Shown here: piece after piece, positions 9,801 through 18,620 of the stretch
How positions within the stretch are numbered: position 1 is the stretch's first letter
How the letters are laid out: every line of letters starts with the position of its first letter
DNA from: Bacteroidia bacterium
Lineage (GTDB): Bacteria; Bacteroidota; Bacteroidia; Chitinophagales; UBA2359
Direction of reading: 5' to 3'
DNA length: 64,000 nt
Assembly: GCA_030427245.1 (NCBI GenBank)
Contig: JAUHXA010000020.1
Span: 35,971-99,970, forward strand
Position numbers and translations under genes: made by a program
The notes under the pieces: generated by a model
What the model was told of the DNA's origin: nothing
Database searches by the model: none
What the model saw: the letters and a program-made list of their open reading frames with translations, nothing else

Positions 9801-11797
9801 TAGGTGCCAATGGCAACCCAATAGAAGAAACTTGGACTACTACAAAAAATATTGACGGAATGATGACAGTAGCATCGGGAACAAAACTGACAATTGACGG
9901 AGCAATCGTACACTTTATGGATGAACAATCTGGGATTACGGTGGCGGAAGGAGGTTTTTTAGAAATCATTAATGGAGCAATTTTAAAAGGAAATCCCTGT
10001 AACGCAGAATACTGGTATGGTGTAGAGGTAGCAGGCAATACAAATATAGCACACGATGAGGATTTTTTGGTCAATGGTAACCCAAATCACGGTGCTGTAT
10101 TAATAAACAGTGGGAGCATAATTCAAGATGCTATTACTGGTATTCAAACTATAAATGGCATTATACAGGCAGATGGTGCAAATTTTATTGATAATGAACT
10201 TGGCATAAAAATAGGAATAGCAGGTGAAACAATCTTTTTTAATCAAGTAGGTGCTGGTAGTGCGAATATTATCGAAAACAACAATTTTGGCATTGAGTCT
10301 CCTATAAATAGTTCCCTTAAATTCATGGGTATAGAAGTATATAATTATTTTCATTCAATTAAATTTATAGGCAATCATTTTTACAATATGAATCCTGTTC
10401 AACATAATGTTTTAGGAATTTCGGTAGTAAATTCTAACTGCTATATGCATCATAATATTTTTGATGATTTGAGAATGGGGATTTCTATATTTGACTTAGT
10501 TAATGTATATTTCTCTAATATAGTAAATTATAATCTTTTTAATAATACAGAAAAAGGGCTATTAATGGTATTTGGTTTAGTTCCTCAAGCCAATCATAAT
10601 AATTTTGACAATATCCCTAATGGGATTCATTCTACGGATACCTATGGTATATACAGCATCAACAGCCGCTTTATTATCAATAAAAATGATTTTCAAACTT
10701 CGGTGAATAACAACGAAATAAAGGGATTGGTAACCTCCCATACATGGGATAATTTCGTTCACATAAATGAAAACACTTTCGATGGAGCTTTTGGAGCAGC
10801 AACACAGTTTCAAGCTACTAACAACAATGTTTTATTGGAATGTAATGCCTATTCAAATGCACCTAAAATAGATTGGTACATTGCCGAAAATGGTTTACTC
10901 AATCAACAAGGAGATTGCCAAGGTATTTTCCTTCCTGCTTATGCAACAAACAATACTTGGCATTCTGAATCAACAGGCTATCACATTTACAAAGCAAGTA
11001 GCGGCAATTTCTTCATAGACCACGACCCATGTTCTGAGCCTACATTGTTTAGCAGTAATGTAACTAAAAAAAATTGTGGCTATGTTAGTGAAACAGACTG
11101 TTGTATATTGGTGGAAACCATAGAAGATACACCTGATGATAGGGTTACACTTTCGCAAGACCTTTATCAACTATTGGAACAGGGAAATCAACAGGGTTTT
11201 ATTAACTTACTGAATCAACAACAAGCAGAATGGGCAGATAAGTTATTGGTGAGGGCTTATTTGGGTTGGAACGACAAAAGTAATGCCTCATTGGTTCTCA
11301 ATCGTATTCCTCAGAATAATCCTGAAAATATTGCTTTCAAGGACGTTTTTACCGCCCTCATCAATGCCAATCCGCAAATATCAGCCATTGATGAGGTTAT
11401 GATTCGGGCTTACGCTCAATCCACCGACCTCGCTATTCAGTCTTTGGCACATACTGTATTAGCAAGTTATTTTGGAGAGATATTCGACTATGATACAGCT
11501 CCTGTTGTTATCTCATCCAATAAAAAAGAAACTACACGTTTTGATGAGACAAGAACTTTTGATTTGATTCCCAATCCTAGTTCTTATCAGTTGCTTGTCC
11601 AATTAAATCAGCCAATAAGCGATGAAAAAGTTGTTTTTACCATTTACGATTTAACAGGAAAAATGATGAAAACGGTTAATCTTGCTCAACAAAAAGAAGC
11701 TATTGATATAGCTGATTTGGCAGTAGGTGTTTATTATTGTCAAATAAACCTCAATGGCAAACCTTCTAAAATCCAAAAATTGGCAATTGTCAGATAA
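6854..11797 (+). CDS. Giant T9SS-secreted surface protein (Ig-like repeats, beta-helix, sorting domain)
   Basis: Predicted cell-surface or secreted protein of 1647 residues, probably adhesive. Order: signal peptide (VIITCILLTVNFSSSLLQGA); an N-terminal region without a recognised fold (about 25-430); a series of Ig/PKD-like repeats (about 430-975) with recurring YxWSNG/YYWSTGE and GxYTVTVT motifs; a right-handed parallel beta-helix region (about 985-1350) rich in N-ladder turns; a short helical domain (about 1415-1555); and a C-terminal T9SS type A sorting domain (about 1569-1647, starting DLIPNPSS, with YDLTGKMMK). The only in-frame initiator before the signal peptide is TTG at 6854, directly after the C9 tract; see the poly-C entry. 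A strong terminator follows. Confidence 0.8.
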   Translation: MKQVIITCILLTVNFSSSLLQGATFDLTVQITESPDGILHIHLDPDGDVPSFDGCGGQEDDGMKLTLLFNFYDEFNNLIHTVDLKQSDGNPILFDNLSNQSPKNYWFPKNLVYDYFIYLPPSNVLDENGAITTCNSGIPNIDNITNVEIITSLNIIPCPAWQSISTNGVSLSLNYLGESLSSFNCESSSNPQECINITSEHDFNVPTNTGTNLPVGYIDFGVEFFEVIADCEVNQSACPENTNGVWVTYAIPYGGCPEYSQNWTYEDGNSTYTACHFAANEFDSSQVADPDNPTTFEDTYAVSPDYPYFITITDAIGNQIQETLNAEAIESDLIDKVEKIDEFHDECDSWVIIEISPQDVVLNNQNSEYDISISGPGIASIQNGNRYKRKIQENGTYIISITNKFSGCGEEVEIEITEIKEILDLPVVDVGSDLFFCEGGTVPTIIVDADSEGLNDSNVTYEWLITSRTYRVQTGECKGSTTVEIIEGGTDSQLVLSSENILLNRCYIVEVIATNQDGCIQHFSNNDTKSIIYAESPPAEISPPVIDVDACNGEMAILTANEPPFEFITYSYKWSNGVKHIDTHVHQSGIYTVTVTSDVTGCSATDKINVSINGPTAYIAGTEILCGDEITLELMGYATEYYWSTGEQTPIITVSQGGLYTVTVTADNCYLISTVEVIDSNFSLDFGFDLMEVDACEEDYPVILQPIGHPQDFFTYSWSSGENTNSIEVGAPGQYTLNAYSPNGCVNQKTITVNLLVGPMVSLGNTKSICEEESIILDAGTSANTYLWSNGSQQQTIEVNSEGIYSVTVTKDGCDRTDEVEVMHYEAPFADLGGVLSICNGEPILVDAFHPDAVHYKWSNEPFTSSESAKYISIPGDYSVTITNSQGCSSVSEINIISGNPFIDLEVQVQDCNSWETILSTIDFADFDYLWTDKNGVILSDKNTLTITTLGEYNLYVSQNGCTVTQQIVFDNESFGAVSAYTIGANGNPIEETWTTTKNIDGMMTVASGTKLTIDGAIVHFMDEQSGITVAEGGFLEIINGAILKGNPCNAEYWYGVEVAGNTNIAHDEDFLVNGNPNHGAVLINSGSIIQDAITGIQTINGIIQADGANFIDNELGIKIGIAGETIFFNQVGAGSANIIENNNFGIESPINSSLKFMGIEVYNYFHSIKFIGNHFYNMNPVQHNVLGISVVNSNCYMHHNIFDDLRMGISIFDLVNVYFSNIVNYNLFNNTEKGLLMVFGLVPQANHNNFDNIPNGIHSTDTYGIYSINSRFIINKNDFQTSVNNNEIKGLVTSHTWDNFVHINENTFDGAFGAATQFQATNNNVLLECNAYSNAPKIDWYIAENGLLNQQGDCQGIFLPAYATNNTWHSESTGYHIYKASSGNFFIDHDPCSEPTLFSSNVTKKNCGYVSETDCCILVETIEDTPDDRVTLSQDLYQLLEQGNQQGFINLLNQQQAEWADKLLVRAYLGWNDKSNASLVLNRIPQNNPENIAFKDVFTALINANPQISAIDEVMIRAYAQSTDLAIQSLAHTVLASYFGEIFDYDTAPVVISSNKKETTRFDETRTFDLIPNPSSYQLLVQLNQPISDEKVVFTIYDLTGKMMKTVNLAQQKEAIDIADLAVGVYYCQINLNGKPSKIQKLAIVR

Positions 11798-11814
11798 TTT
11801 CTCTATTAAATCAG

Positions 11815-11852
11815 CCCTTGGCAAAACACAAACTTGTCAAGGGTTATTTTTT
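11815..11852 (+). terminator. Rho-independent terminator after the giant surface protein
   Basis: Stem CCCTTGGCAA (11815-11824) with TTGTCAAGGG (11834-11843), ten pairs including one G-U, a 9-nt loop and a T-rich tail. It lies 18 bp after the stop codon and before the next gene. Confidence 0.75.
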
Positions 11853-11870
11853 ACTAAAATAATCATTGCT

Positions 11871-13355
11871 ATGAAATATCAACTTATTGTTCATATATTT
11901 TTATTACTTCAATCTTCCCACCTAATCGGACAAAATGAATTTAATTACTTTAATCGTTTAATGAATCCTGATTCAGCTAGTATACTTACCAATTGTGCTT
12001 TAGCTATTGAAGATGGTTACTTAACAGTAGGAGTATTGGGCAGTACATCTAATTATACTGCTATATATCTATCAAAAATAGATTTGGAAGGCAATTTTCA
12101 GTGGATAAAAATTTTAGATGAAGATAGTCAAGTAGCTACGATGGCATCAGGAAGCTCTTTTATTCAAGATACCAAAAACCCCAATCATTTTTTGGCTATG
12201 TATGGCAAATATCAAAATAGCAACAATACAGACTTGGGCGTTGCCCTCATTAAATTCGATGGAGAAGGCAACATTATTTGGGAACGATTGCATGGCGACC
12301 AAAAGCGTCAAGCACCCTATACACTTATCAACACCAATGATGGTGGTTATTTGATTTCAGGTTGGGAACAAATTAGTTCAAATCCCACACAAGGCTATAT
12401 GTTGAAATTGGATAGTTTGGGCAATGAGCAGTGGCATAAGAACCATACCTTAAGTGAAGAAGGACATTCCAATTTAGGTTTTGCCCAACAGACAATGGAT
12501 GGAGGTTATGTTTTGTCGAGTTATGGCTATCTACCAGGGCGAAAAATAGATATGTATATTGTAAAAGTAGATGATTTGGGAAATTTAGAGTGGGAACAAA
12601 ATTATGGCTCGACAGAAGAAGATTGGGGTTGTCAGATATTGGAATTATCAGAGGGTGGATATTTTGTATCGGGAGCGAAGTATAGGTTTGGAGATACTCA
12701 AAATTACTTTGCAAAATTGAACGAGTTAGGAGAAATTATTTGGGATAAAGACATTTACATCAGAGATGGAGGTTCTGCACTTTTACAAAAAACTTCAAAT
12801 GGTGATTTCATAGGCTTTGGAGGTTTTCGTGAAAACAACATCCCACGACAACCCATGCTTATACGAATCACTTCAAGAGGCGACACTCTTTGGACAAAAC
12901 CCATTACACCTGACCCCTCCAATGAAGTTTATATTCGAGATATGGAAGCTACACCCGATGGCGGTTACATCATTGCAGGATTCAATTATACGCATACACC
13001 TCAATATGGATGGATAGCCAAAATAGACAGTTTGGGGAATACTTGTTGGTCGTCTTTGGATTGTGATAGTACAGCGATTATTACTAGTATTCCTCAGTTG
13101 CCTAGTCAGAATCCTTATCAAGTGAAGATTTCACCTAATCCTGTTCGAGATAGGGTGACTGTTTCTTATCAATTGCCTTTGGATGGACGATTGCAGTTGT
13201 ATGATTTGCAGGGACGATGGATTCGGGAGTGGTGGCTGCCTGCTGTGGTGGAGAGTATGCCATTGGAGGTGGGAGATTTGGAGGGAGGTTTGTATTTGTA
13301 TAAAGTCAATATTGAAGGAAGGGAGATAAGTAGTGGGAAATTGGTGGTGGAGTAG
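11871..13355 (+). CDS. T9SS-secreted repeat/propeller protein, copy 1
   Basis: Exported protein of 494 residues; first of three tandem paralogues. The ATG at 11871 gives a clear signal peptide (MKYQLIVHIFLLLQSSHLIG). The body is made of repeats of about 50 residues with GGYLISGW, GGYVLSSYG, GGYFVSGAK and GGYIIAGF, each followed by KLDSLGN or KVDDLGN and a Trp, a pattern typical of delta-60-like propellers in Bacteroidota. The last 80 residues form a T9SS sorting domain (ISPNPVRDRVTVSYQL, LYDLQGRW, GLYLYKV). It is the most divergent copy and lies between two terminators or palindromes. Its function is not known; a large set of similar proteins is usual in this phylum. Confidence 0.8.
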   Translation: MKYQLIVHIFLLLQSSHLIGQNEFNYFNRLMNPDSASILTNCALAIEDGYLTVGVLGSTSNYTAIYLSKIDLEGNFQWIKILDEDSQVATMASGSSFIQDTKNPNHFLAMYGKYQNSNNTDLGVALIKFDGEGNIIWERLHGDQKRQAPYTLINTNDGGYLISGWEQISSNPTQGYMLKLDSLGNEQWHKNHTLSEEGHSNLGFAQQTMDGGYVLSSYGYLPGRKIDMYIVKVDDLGNLEWEQNYGSTEEDWGCQILELSEGGYFVSGAKYRFGDTQNYFAKLNELGEIIWDKDIYIRDGGSALLQKTSNGDFIGFGGFRENNIPRQPMLIRITSRGDTLWTKPITPDPSNEVYIRDMEATPDGGYIIAGFNYTHTPQYGWIAKIDSLGNTCWSSLDCDSTAIITSIPQLPSQNPYQVKISPNPVRDRVTVSYQLPLDGRLQLYDLQGRWIREWWLPAVVESMPLEVGDLEGGLYLYKVNIEGREISSGKLVVE

Positions 13356-13375
13356 TTTTTTTTGAACATAGCTTG

Positions 13376-13391
13376 TTCCGAGAACTCGGAA
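13376..13391. repeat. Short palindrome
   Basis: TTCCGAG-AA-CTCGGAA, a perfect 7-bp inverted repeat just after copy 1. It resembles the small dispersed palindromes common in these genomes and sits next to the broken 5' end of the following gene. Confidence 0.5.
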
Positions 13392-13437
13392 AACTTTTAG
13401 ATGGGGAAGGAACTTTTTTGTATGTATTTTGGAAATA

Positions 13438-14010
13438 ATGAACACCAAGCACAGCAATTCCATATTGATGAAAAAATACCTAAACAAAAGCTTGTTGTTG
13501 GAGGCTCAAAATAAACTCAATGCTTTGCATGGAGGTGGAGTTTACGATGCTTCTTATATTCAATTTTATCAATTGTTGATTGATGTTCGGGTAAGTGGTC
13601 GAAAATATACCGAACTAACGGCTACAGAATTGCAGACTGTAGAGAACATTGCTCAAGCAAATACCTATGGCAGCGTTTATGCAGAAAGTTTATTGGCGAT
13701 GTTGAATCAATCTACAATTGACAGAATGCCTCATAAAGAAGTTAGTCAAAGTAACAAACAGGCAAATCCCAATGATTTAGTTTCCCTTATTCGTATTTAC
13801 CCCAACCTAAGCGAGGGGCGAATTACGGTAGAATCTTTGGTAAAAGAAGCAAGGTTACTGGTGTACAATATTACAGGACAACTGATACAACAAGAAATTT
13901 TGGAGCTTGGCAAAAATCAGTTGAAAATAAACGCACCAAATGGCACTTATTTCTTTAAAATTGAATCTGAAGAACAATCAGTAAGTCATAAGGTCATTAT
14001 TAGTCAGTAA
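13438..14010 (+). CDS. Decapitated T9SS sorting-domain protein, copy 1
   Basis: A 190-residue protein from the ATG at 13438 that has no signal peptide, although it ends in a full T9SS sorting domain (about 115-190: IYPNLSEGRITVE, VYNITGQLIQ, NGTYFFKIE). The upstream part (ALHGGGVYDASYIQFYQLL to TYGSVYAESLLAML) resembles the helical linker that precedes the sorting domain in larger surface proteins of this phylum. I therefore read it as the surviving C-terminal end of a longer gene. A T9SS cargo without a Sec signal should not be exported. A related fragment lies at 15664. Alternative starts are TTG 13429 and ATG 13468. Confidence 0.6.
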   Translation: MNTKHSNSILMKKYLNKSLLLEAQNKLNALHGGGVYDASYIQFYQLLIDVRVSGRKYTELTATELQTVENIAQANTYGSVYAESLLAMLNQSTIDRMPHKEVSQSNKQANPNDLVSLIRIYPNLSEGRITVESLVKEARLLVYNITGQLIQQEILELGKNQLKINAPNGTYFFKIESEEQSVSHKVIISQ

Positions 14011-14022
14011 TTTTTTGAAAAT

Positions 14023-14057
14023 AAATCCCCAAAACCCAATAGTAGTTTTGGGGATTT
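14023..14057 (+). terminator. Rho-independent terminator
   Basis: Perfect 13-bp inverted repeat AAATCCCCAAAAC (14023-14035) and GTTTTGGGGATTT (14045-14057) with a 9-nt loop. A closely related hairpin follows the paralogous fragment at 16144, so the terminator was duplicated with the gene. Confidence 0.75.
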
Positions 14058-14075
14058 ATATAAAATACAAACAAT

Positions 14076-15575
14076 ATGAGATACATACTTATACTCTTTC
14101 TTTCATCTCTAACTATTTTGGCACAAGAAACCTACTTCAATAAGAATTACGATATCCTCGAAAGTAGTCAAACTATGAAGTCATTAGAGATAGTTGGAGA
14201 AGAATACTTTGTTTTAGGTCCATCTTCTTTCAGTAATGGTGAAGATATATATACTATTTGGAAAATTGATAAACAGGGAGAAGTTCTAAGTTTGTATAAT
14301 TATGGGGAAGGAGACAATCACGATTATTTAGAGGGACACTTACAAGTTGTAGAGGATAAAATCTTTGTTTTTTTTAGCCGAAAGGATTCTCTATCAGATA
14401 GTAAATATTATTTGGCATCTATTTCTCTGGAAGGAGAACTTCTATGGGAAGAAACATACGATTTGGGAATACTGATTGAAGGGGCTCGAAAATTGACTCC
14501 TACAAGCGATAAAGGCTTTATTATGGCAGGATTTTCTTTAAATTTCCCCGATGAATTGGGACAAGCCTATATTGTGAAAACCGATAGTTTGGGAAATATG
14601 GAATGGCAGAAAGACTATGGTAGTTGGGAGGAAGATGCCCAAGCAAATGAAATTATAGAATTGGAAGATGGAGGGTATCTGGTCATGGGCTGGATGTCCT
14701 ATCAAGAGGCAGTCAATCGAAATATATGGGTTTTTCAAATTGATAGTGAGGGAAATATGCTATGGGAAGAAACCTATGGCAATAGTTATCTTGAAGAGTG
14801 TTCGGATATATTGGAGGTGGAGGATGGATATGTAATTGTAGGTTATCAATACCCTAATTCTATTCTTGAAAGCGACCCCAATGGATATATTTTTAAAATT
14901 GACAAAGAGGGAAATCTATTATGGGAAAAAAAATATTCAGGTACTTTGTACATAGATACTTTTGAGCATCAACTATCTGATATTTTCAGAGAAGTGAGAG
15001 AATTGGAGGATGGTAACTTAGTAGTGATTGGACGTTCACGTAATCACAAGAGTTCGGGGCGTCATTCAGGTATATTAATGAAACTAACATCGGAGGGAGA
15101 CAGCTTGTGGACGAAAGCCTATTCTAACATTTTGTATTCTAATTATTATTTATGGGATTTTGAAATTACAGAAGACAATGGTTTTGTCATGTGCGGTTGG
15201 GGTGGTGGCGTAGAAAGCGGCACACAAGACGGTTGGATTCTCAAAGTTGACAGCCTCGGCAACACCTGTCAGCCCGCCAATTGTGATAGTATTTTCACCA
15301 CTTCTATTCATTACGAAATCACTACGCATTATCCTACTTCGTTTTATCCCAATCCTGCCCAAAATCGTGTAACCTTTGAGCATCGACTACCCAAAGGAAA
15401 AGAGGCGATTTTGGAGGTATATGATTTGCAGGGGAAATTAATGGAGAATTGGGAATTGTTAAGGGTTAATGAGGAGTTGGTATTGGAGGTTGGAGATTGG
15501 GCGAGTGGCTTGTATTTGTATCGAGTACGTATTGAAGGAAGAGAAGTGAGTAGTGGGAAGTTGGTGGCGGAGTGA
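14076..15575 (+). CDS. T9SS-secreted repeat/propeller protein, copy 2
   Basis: Exported 499-residue paralogue of the gene at 16195. The signal peptide is MRYILILFLSSLTILAQ, and the mature protein begins ETYFNKNYDI, identical in copy 3. Repeats of about 50 residues carry GGYLVMGW, GYVIVGYQ, NLVVIGRS and GFVMCGW followed by IDSEGN or VDSLGN. The T9SS sorting domain (about 420-499) starts FYPNPAQNRVTFEHRLPK, nearly identical to copy 3 also at DNA level. Start is the first ATG after the terminator. Function unknown; probably a surface or released protein. Confidence 0.8.
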   Translation: MRYILILFLSSLTILAQETYFNKNYDILESSQTMKSLEIVGEEYFVLGPSSFSNGEDIYTIWKIDKQGEVLSLYNYGEGDNHDYLEGHLQVVEDKIFVFFSRKDSLSDSKYYLASISLEGELLWEETYDLGILIEGARKLTPTSDKGFIMAGFSLNFPDELGQAYIVKTDSLGNMEWQKDYGSWEEDAQANEIIELEDGGYLVMGWMSYQEAVNRNIWVFQIDSEGNMLWEETYGNSYLEECSDILEVEDGYVIVGYQYPNSILESDPNGYIFKIDKEGNLLWEKKYSGTLYIDTFEHQLSDIFREVRELEDGNLVVIGRSRNHKSSGRHSGILMKLTSEGDSLWTKAYSNILYSNYYLWDFEITEDNGFVMCGWGGGVESGTQDGWILKVDSLGNTCQPANCDSIFTTSIHYEITTHYPTSFYPNPAQNRVTFEHRLPKGKEAILEVYDLQGKLMENWELLRVNEELVLEVGDWASGLYLYRVRIEGREVSSGKLVAE

Positions 15576-15597
15576 GTTCCTTCAACTGTTGGCAAGG

Positions 15598-15657
15598 TTG
15601 CTAACCGTTGCCAAAGTTTCAAAACTTTGCCAACAATTTCCAATTTTGGCAACAGTT
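15598..15657. repeat. Nested palindromic repeat element
   Basis: An outer inverted repeat, AACTGTTGGCAA (15598-15609) with TTGGCAACAGTT (15646-15657, one mismatch), encloses an inner hairpin GTTGCCAAAGTT (15607-15618) with AACTTTGCCAAC (15623-15634, one mismatch). It lies directly before the 5'-truncated sorting-domain fragment and looks like an inserted repeat. Confidence 0.55.
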
Positions 15658-15663
15658 TGAAAC

Positions 15664-16128
15664 GATGCTTCTTACCTTCAATTTTATCAACTATTGATTG
15701 ATGTGCAAGTAAGTGGTCGAAAATATACCGAACTAACGACTACAGAATTGCAGACTGTGGAGAATATTACTCAAGCAAATAACTATGGTAGCGTATATGC
15801 AGAAAGTTTGCTGGCGATGTTGAACCAAACAACGATTGACAGAGTACCTCATAAGGAAAGTACTCAAAGTAATAAAACTGCTAATGCTAGTGAATTCCAG
15901 TCTATGGTACAGATTTATCCCAATCCAATGGACAATGCCGTTACCATAGAATCGGCTATAAAGGCAGCAAGACTAAGCATTTACAATATCACTGGACGGT
16001 TTATGGAGCAACGAGATTTGGTAGAAGGAAAAAATGATTTGGAAATGGATTTTCCAAATGGCACTTATTTTTTCCAAATCCAATCCGAACGGCAAATGAT
16101 TACCTACAAGGTAGTTATTGCCAAGTAA
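15664..16128 (+). pseudogene. 5'-truncated T9SS sorting-domain gene, copy 2
   Basis: Paralogue of the gene at 13438. Similarity starts abruptly at DASYLQFYQLLIDV (codon at 15664), exactly after the palindromic element, and there is no ATG in the conserved frame; the first possible initiator is TTG at 15694. The sorting domain itself is intact (about 80 residues: IYPNPMDNAVTIES, IYNITGRFME, NGTYFFQIQ), as is the following terminator. Without a start and signal peptide it cannot make an exported protein. I call it a remnant produced by tandem duplication and insertion or deletion at the palindrome. Confidence 0.65.
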
Positions 16129-16143
16129 TTTTATTAATTCAAC

Positions 16144-16180
16144 AATCCTCAAAATCTTTTTTTTGGTTTTGGGGATTTTT
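16144..16180 (+). terminator. Rho-independent terminator
   Basis: Hairpin AATCCTCAAAATC against GGTTTTGGGGATT with G-U pairs and a T5 tail, homologous to the one at 14023. It ends just before copy 3. Confidence 0.6.
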
Positions 16181-16194
16181 ATAATTATTTGCAT

Positions 16195-17679
16195 ATGAAA
16201 TATATTCTATTTTTTATATTGTTTTCTCGAACTCTTCTGTCACAAGAAACCTACTTCAATAAAAATTATGATATAGAAAATGGCAATCAAATTCCCAAAG
16301 CGATATGTGTATCAGAAGATAGTTTTCATATTTTACTAAACAGTAGAACCAATAATACAGAAAATAAATACGTGGTATGGGAAGTAGATGAACTGGGAAA
16401 TAGTCTAAATATAAATACCTATGGAGTAAGTGGTCATAATTATCTTGAGGGAAGTCTAGTAGAAAAAAATGGCATTTTTTTTATATTTTTATCTGAACTT
16501 GATTCTCTTACCACTACTGATGGAGATTTTTACTTGGCAAGCATTGATAAAGAAGGAAATGAATTGTGGAGTCACACTTACAAAGCTGAACTATCTTTGG
16601 ACGGTTCAAGAAAACTAACAGCTACAAGAGACGGAGGCTTCATTCTGACAGGCTTTACCCAAGATTTTCCTGCTGAACCTGCACAGGCTTTTATTATAAA
16701 AACCGACAGCTTGGGCAATATGGAATGGCAAAAAGATTATGGCGAATCGAATAATAGAGAACAGGGAAAAGAAGTGGTTCAAACAGAAGATGGAGGTTAT
16801 TTGGTGATGGGATGGACTTCTATACAAAATAGCAACAGAGATATATGGTTGTTTAAAATAGACAGTTTGGGCAATATGCTGTGGGATAAAAAATACGGTA
16901 GTTTTTATTTTGAAGAATGTAAGGATATATTGGAAGTGGAAGATGGTTATGTATTGGTGGGCTATCAGTATCAGTCGCCTATGCTAAATGAAGGTTCAAG
17001 AGGCTATATCTTGAAGATAGACAAAGAAGGAAATCTATTGTGGGAAAAAACTTATACAGGCGTGTCTGAATACTATGGAACTCGATTGGACGATGCTTTT
17101 TGGGAAGTACGAGAATTGGAGGATGGAAATTTGGCAGTGATTGGCAATTCTCGCAATTACAATGAATTGGAGCGTTTTTCGGGCATTTTGATGAAACTAA
17201 CCGCAGAAGGAGACAGCTTGTGGACAAAGGTATATAGCAACAGCATCAGTACACATCAATTTTGGGATTTTGAAGTGACAGAAGACAATGGATTTGTTAT
17301 ATGTGGATTTACAACAGGCGTAGAAAGCGGCACACAAGACGGTTGGGTTCTTAAAGTCGATAGCCTCGGCAACACCTGTCAGCCCGCCAATTGTGACAGT
17401 ATTTTCACTACTTCGATTCAGTATGAGGTCACCACACATTTCCCCACCCAATTTTACCCCAATCCCGCCCAAAATCGAGTCACCTTTGAGCATCGACTAC
17501 CCAAAAATGCTATTTTAGAGGTGTATAGTTTGCAAGGCATATTGATACGAGAAGAACAAGTTACTGGACATGGTTCGGCTTTGGAGTTGGATATTGAAGG
17601 TTGGGAAAGTGGCTTGTATATTTACAAAGTCAGTATTGAAGGAGAGGAGGTGAGTAGTGGGAAATTGGTGGTGGAGTAA
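16195..17679 (+). CDS. T9SS-secreted repeat/propeller protein, copy 3
   Basis: Exported 494-residue paralogue of copy 2. The ATG at 16195 is used rather than the in-frame TTG at 16189 because the signal peptide MKYILFFILFSRTLLSQ then starts normally. Repeats carry GGFILTGF, GGYLVMGW, GYVLVGYQ, NLAVIGNS and GFVICGF, each with KTDSLGN, KIDSLGN or KIDKEGN. The sorting domain begins FYPNPAQNRVTFEHRLPK and ends SSGKLVVE, almost the same as in copies 1 and 2. The strong 3' similarity suggests gene conversion or recent duplication. Confidence 0.8.
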   Translation: MKYILFFILFSRTLLSQETYFNKNYDIENGNQIPKAICVSEDSFHILLNSRTNNTENKYVVWEVDELGNSLNINTYGVSGHNYLEGSLVEKNGIFFIFLSELDSLTTTDGDFYLASIDKEGNELWSHTYKAELSLDGSRKLTATRDGGFILTGFTQDFPAEPAQAFIIKTDSLGNMEWQKDYGESNNREQGKEVVQTEDGGYLVMGWTSIQNSNRDIWLFKIDSLGNMLWDKKYGSFYFEECKDILEVEDGYVLVGYQYQSPMLNEGSRGYILKIDKEGNLLWEKTYTGVSEYYGTRLDDAFWEVRELEDGNLAVIGNSRNYNELERFSGILMKLTAEGDSLWTKVYSNSISTHQFWDFEVTEDNGFVICGFTTGVESGTQDGWVLKVDSLGNTCQPANCDSIFTTSIQYEVTTHFPTQFYPNPAQNRVTFEHRLPKNAILEVYSLQGILIREEQVTGHGSALELDIEGWESGLYIYKVSIEGEEVSSGKLVVE

Positions 17680-17792
17680 TCAATGAGTCGATAGTAATTT
17701 TACCCACCTGTCCTTTCGTACAGTATTTCACCAGTTCTTTTTACCACTTCAAAACCGTTCCAATGCCTGATGTATAGACTTCACGCTTGGCT

Positions 17793-17800
17793 TAATTTTG
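17793..17800 (+). promoter_or_regulatory. Predicted -7 element upstream of the SDR gene
   Basis: TAATTTTG matches TAnnTTTG, 44 bp before the start codon of the SDR gene at 17844. No clear -33 box. Confidence 0.4.
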
Positions 17801-17843
17801 CAGTATTGAAACATTCTTTCAACAACTTCAAAATTAAATCAAC

Positions 17844-18560
17844 ATGGATACCACACTTCAAAAAACAGCATTGATCACAGGAGCTTCAAAAGGGTTGGGT
17901 TTGGCCTTGGCAACAGCACTGGCTCAAAAAGGCTGGAAATTGCTCATCAATGCTCGAAATGCAGAAAGACTGTATAAAGTACAACAAGAACTATTGAAGT
18001 ACACAGAAGTTGAAGCGATTTCGGGCGATGTCATTGACGAGATTCACCTCCTTCAATTCCCCGATAGAATCGCAAAATGGGGTGGTTTGGATTTGATTGT
18101 CAACAATGCGAGTAGCTTGGGAATGTCTCCCCAGCCTCACTTATTAGATTATCCAATTGAAGTTATCCACACAGTTTTCCACACAAATGTAATAGCTCCC
18201 TTGTCTCTACTTCAAAAAGTGAAAAATTACTTAAAATCTAATGCTAAGATAATCAGTGTCAGCAGTGATGCGGGTGTAGAAGCTTATGCAGGTTGGGGTG
18301 CTTATGGTGCAAGTAAAGCAGCACTAGAACACCTTTCCCACATCTTAGCTGTGGAAAACCCGCAGTGGAAAGTGTATTGGGTAGATCCTGGCGATATGCG
18401 TACAGATATGCACCAAGCAGCTTTCCCAACTGAAGACATCAGTGACCGACCCTTACCCGAAAAAAGCGTTCCTGGTTTTATGGAACTCATTGAAGGAAAT
18501 CATCCCAGTGGACGTTATGTGAGTCAGCAATTGATAGCTGATTTGATGATGGTTCGGTGA
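17844..18560 (+). CDS. Short-chain dehydrogenase/reductase (SDR)
   Basis: NAD(P)-dependent oxidoreductase of the classical SDR family, cytoplasmic, substrate unknown. The 238-residue protein shows the Rossmann cofactor motif TGASKGLG (about 12-19), the NNAS structural motif, the catalytic Ser in ISVSSDAG, and YGASK with the catalytic Tyr and Lys, followed by the PGDM turn. It is followed 60 bp later, on the same strand, by a QueA-like gene. I recall the same pairing in other Bacteroidota and in Actinobacteria, which suggests a shared pathway that is not obvious from sequence. Confidence 0.85.
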   Translation: MDTTLQKTALITGASKGLGLALATALAQKGWKLLINARNAERLYKVQQELLKYTEVEAISGDVIDEIHLLQFPDRIAKWGGLDLIVNNASSLGMSPQPHLLDYPIEVIHTVFHTNVIAPLSLLQKVKNYLKSNAKIISVSSDAGVEAYAGWGAYGASKAALEHLSHILAVENPQWKVYWVDPGDMRTDMHQAAFPTEDISDRPLPEKSVPGFMELIEGNHPSGRYVSQQLIADLMMVR

Positions 18561-18620
18561 TTCTCAAAAGCGTGATTGACAATTGGTTTTTCATTTTTAT
18601 TCTCATTTTCACTATTTCTT

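Noticed and set aside
13131..13487. Minus-strand ORFs across the sorting-domain region
   Set aside because: Shadows of the plus-strand coding sequence with atypical composition.
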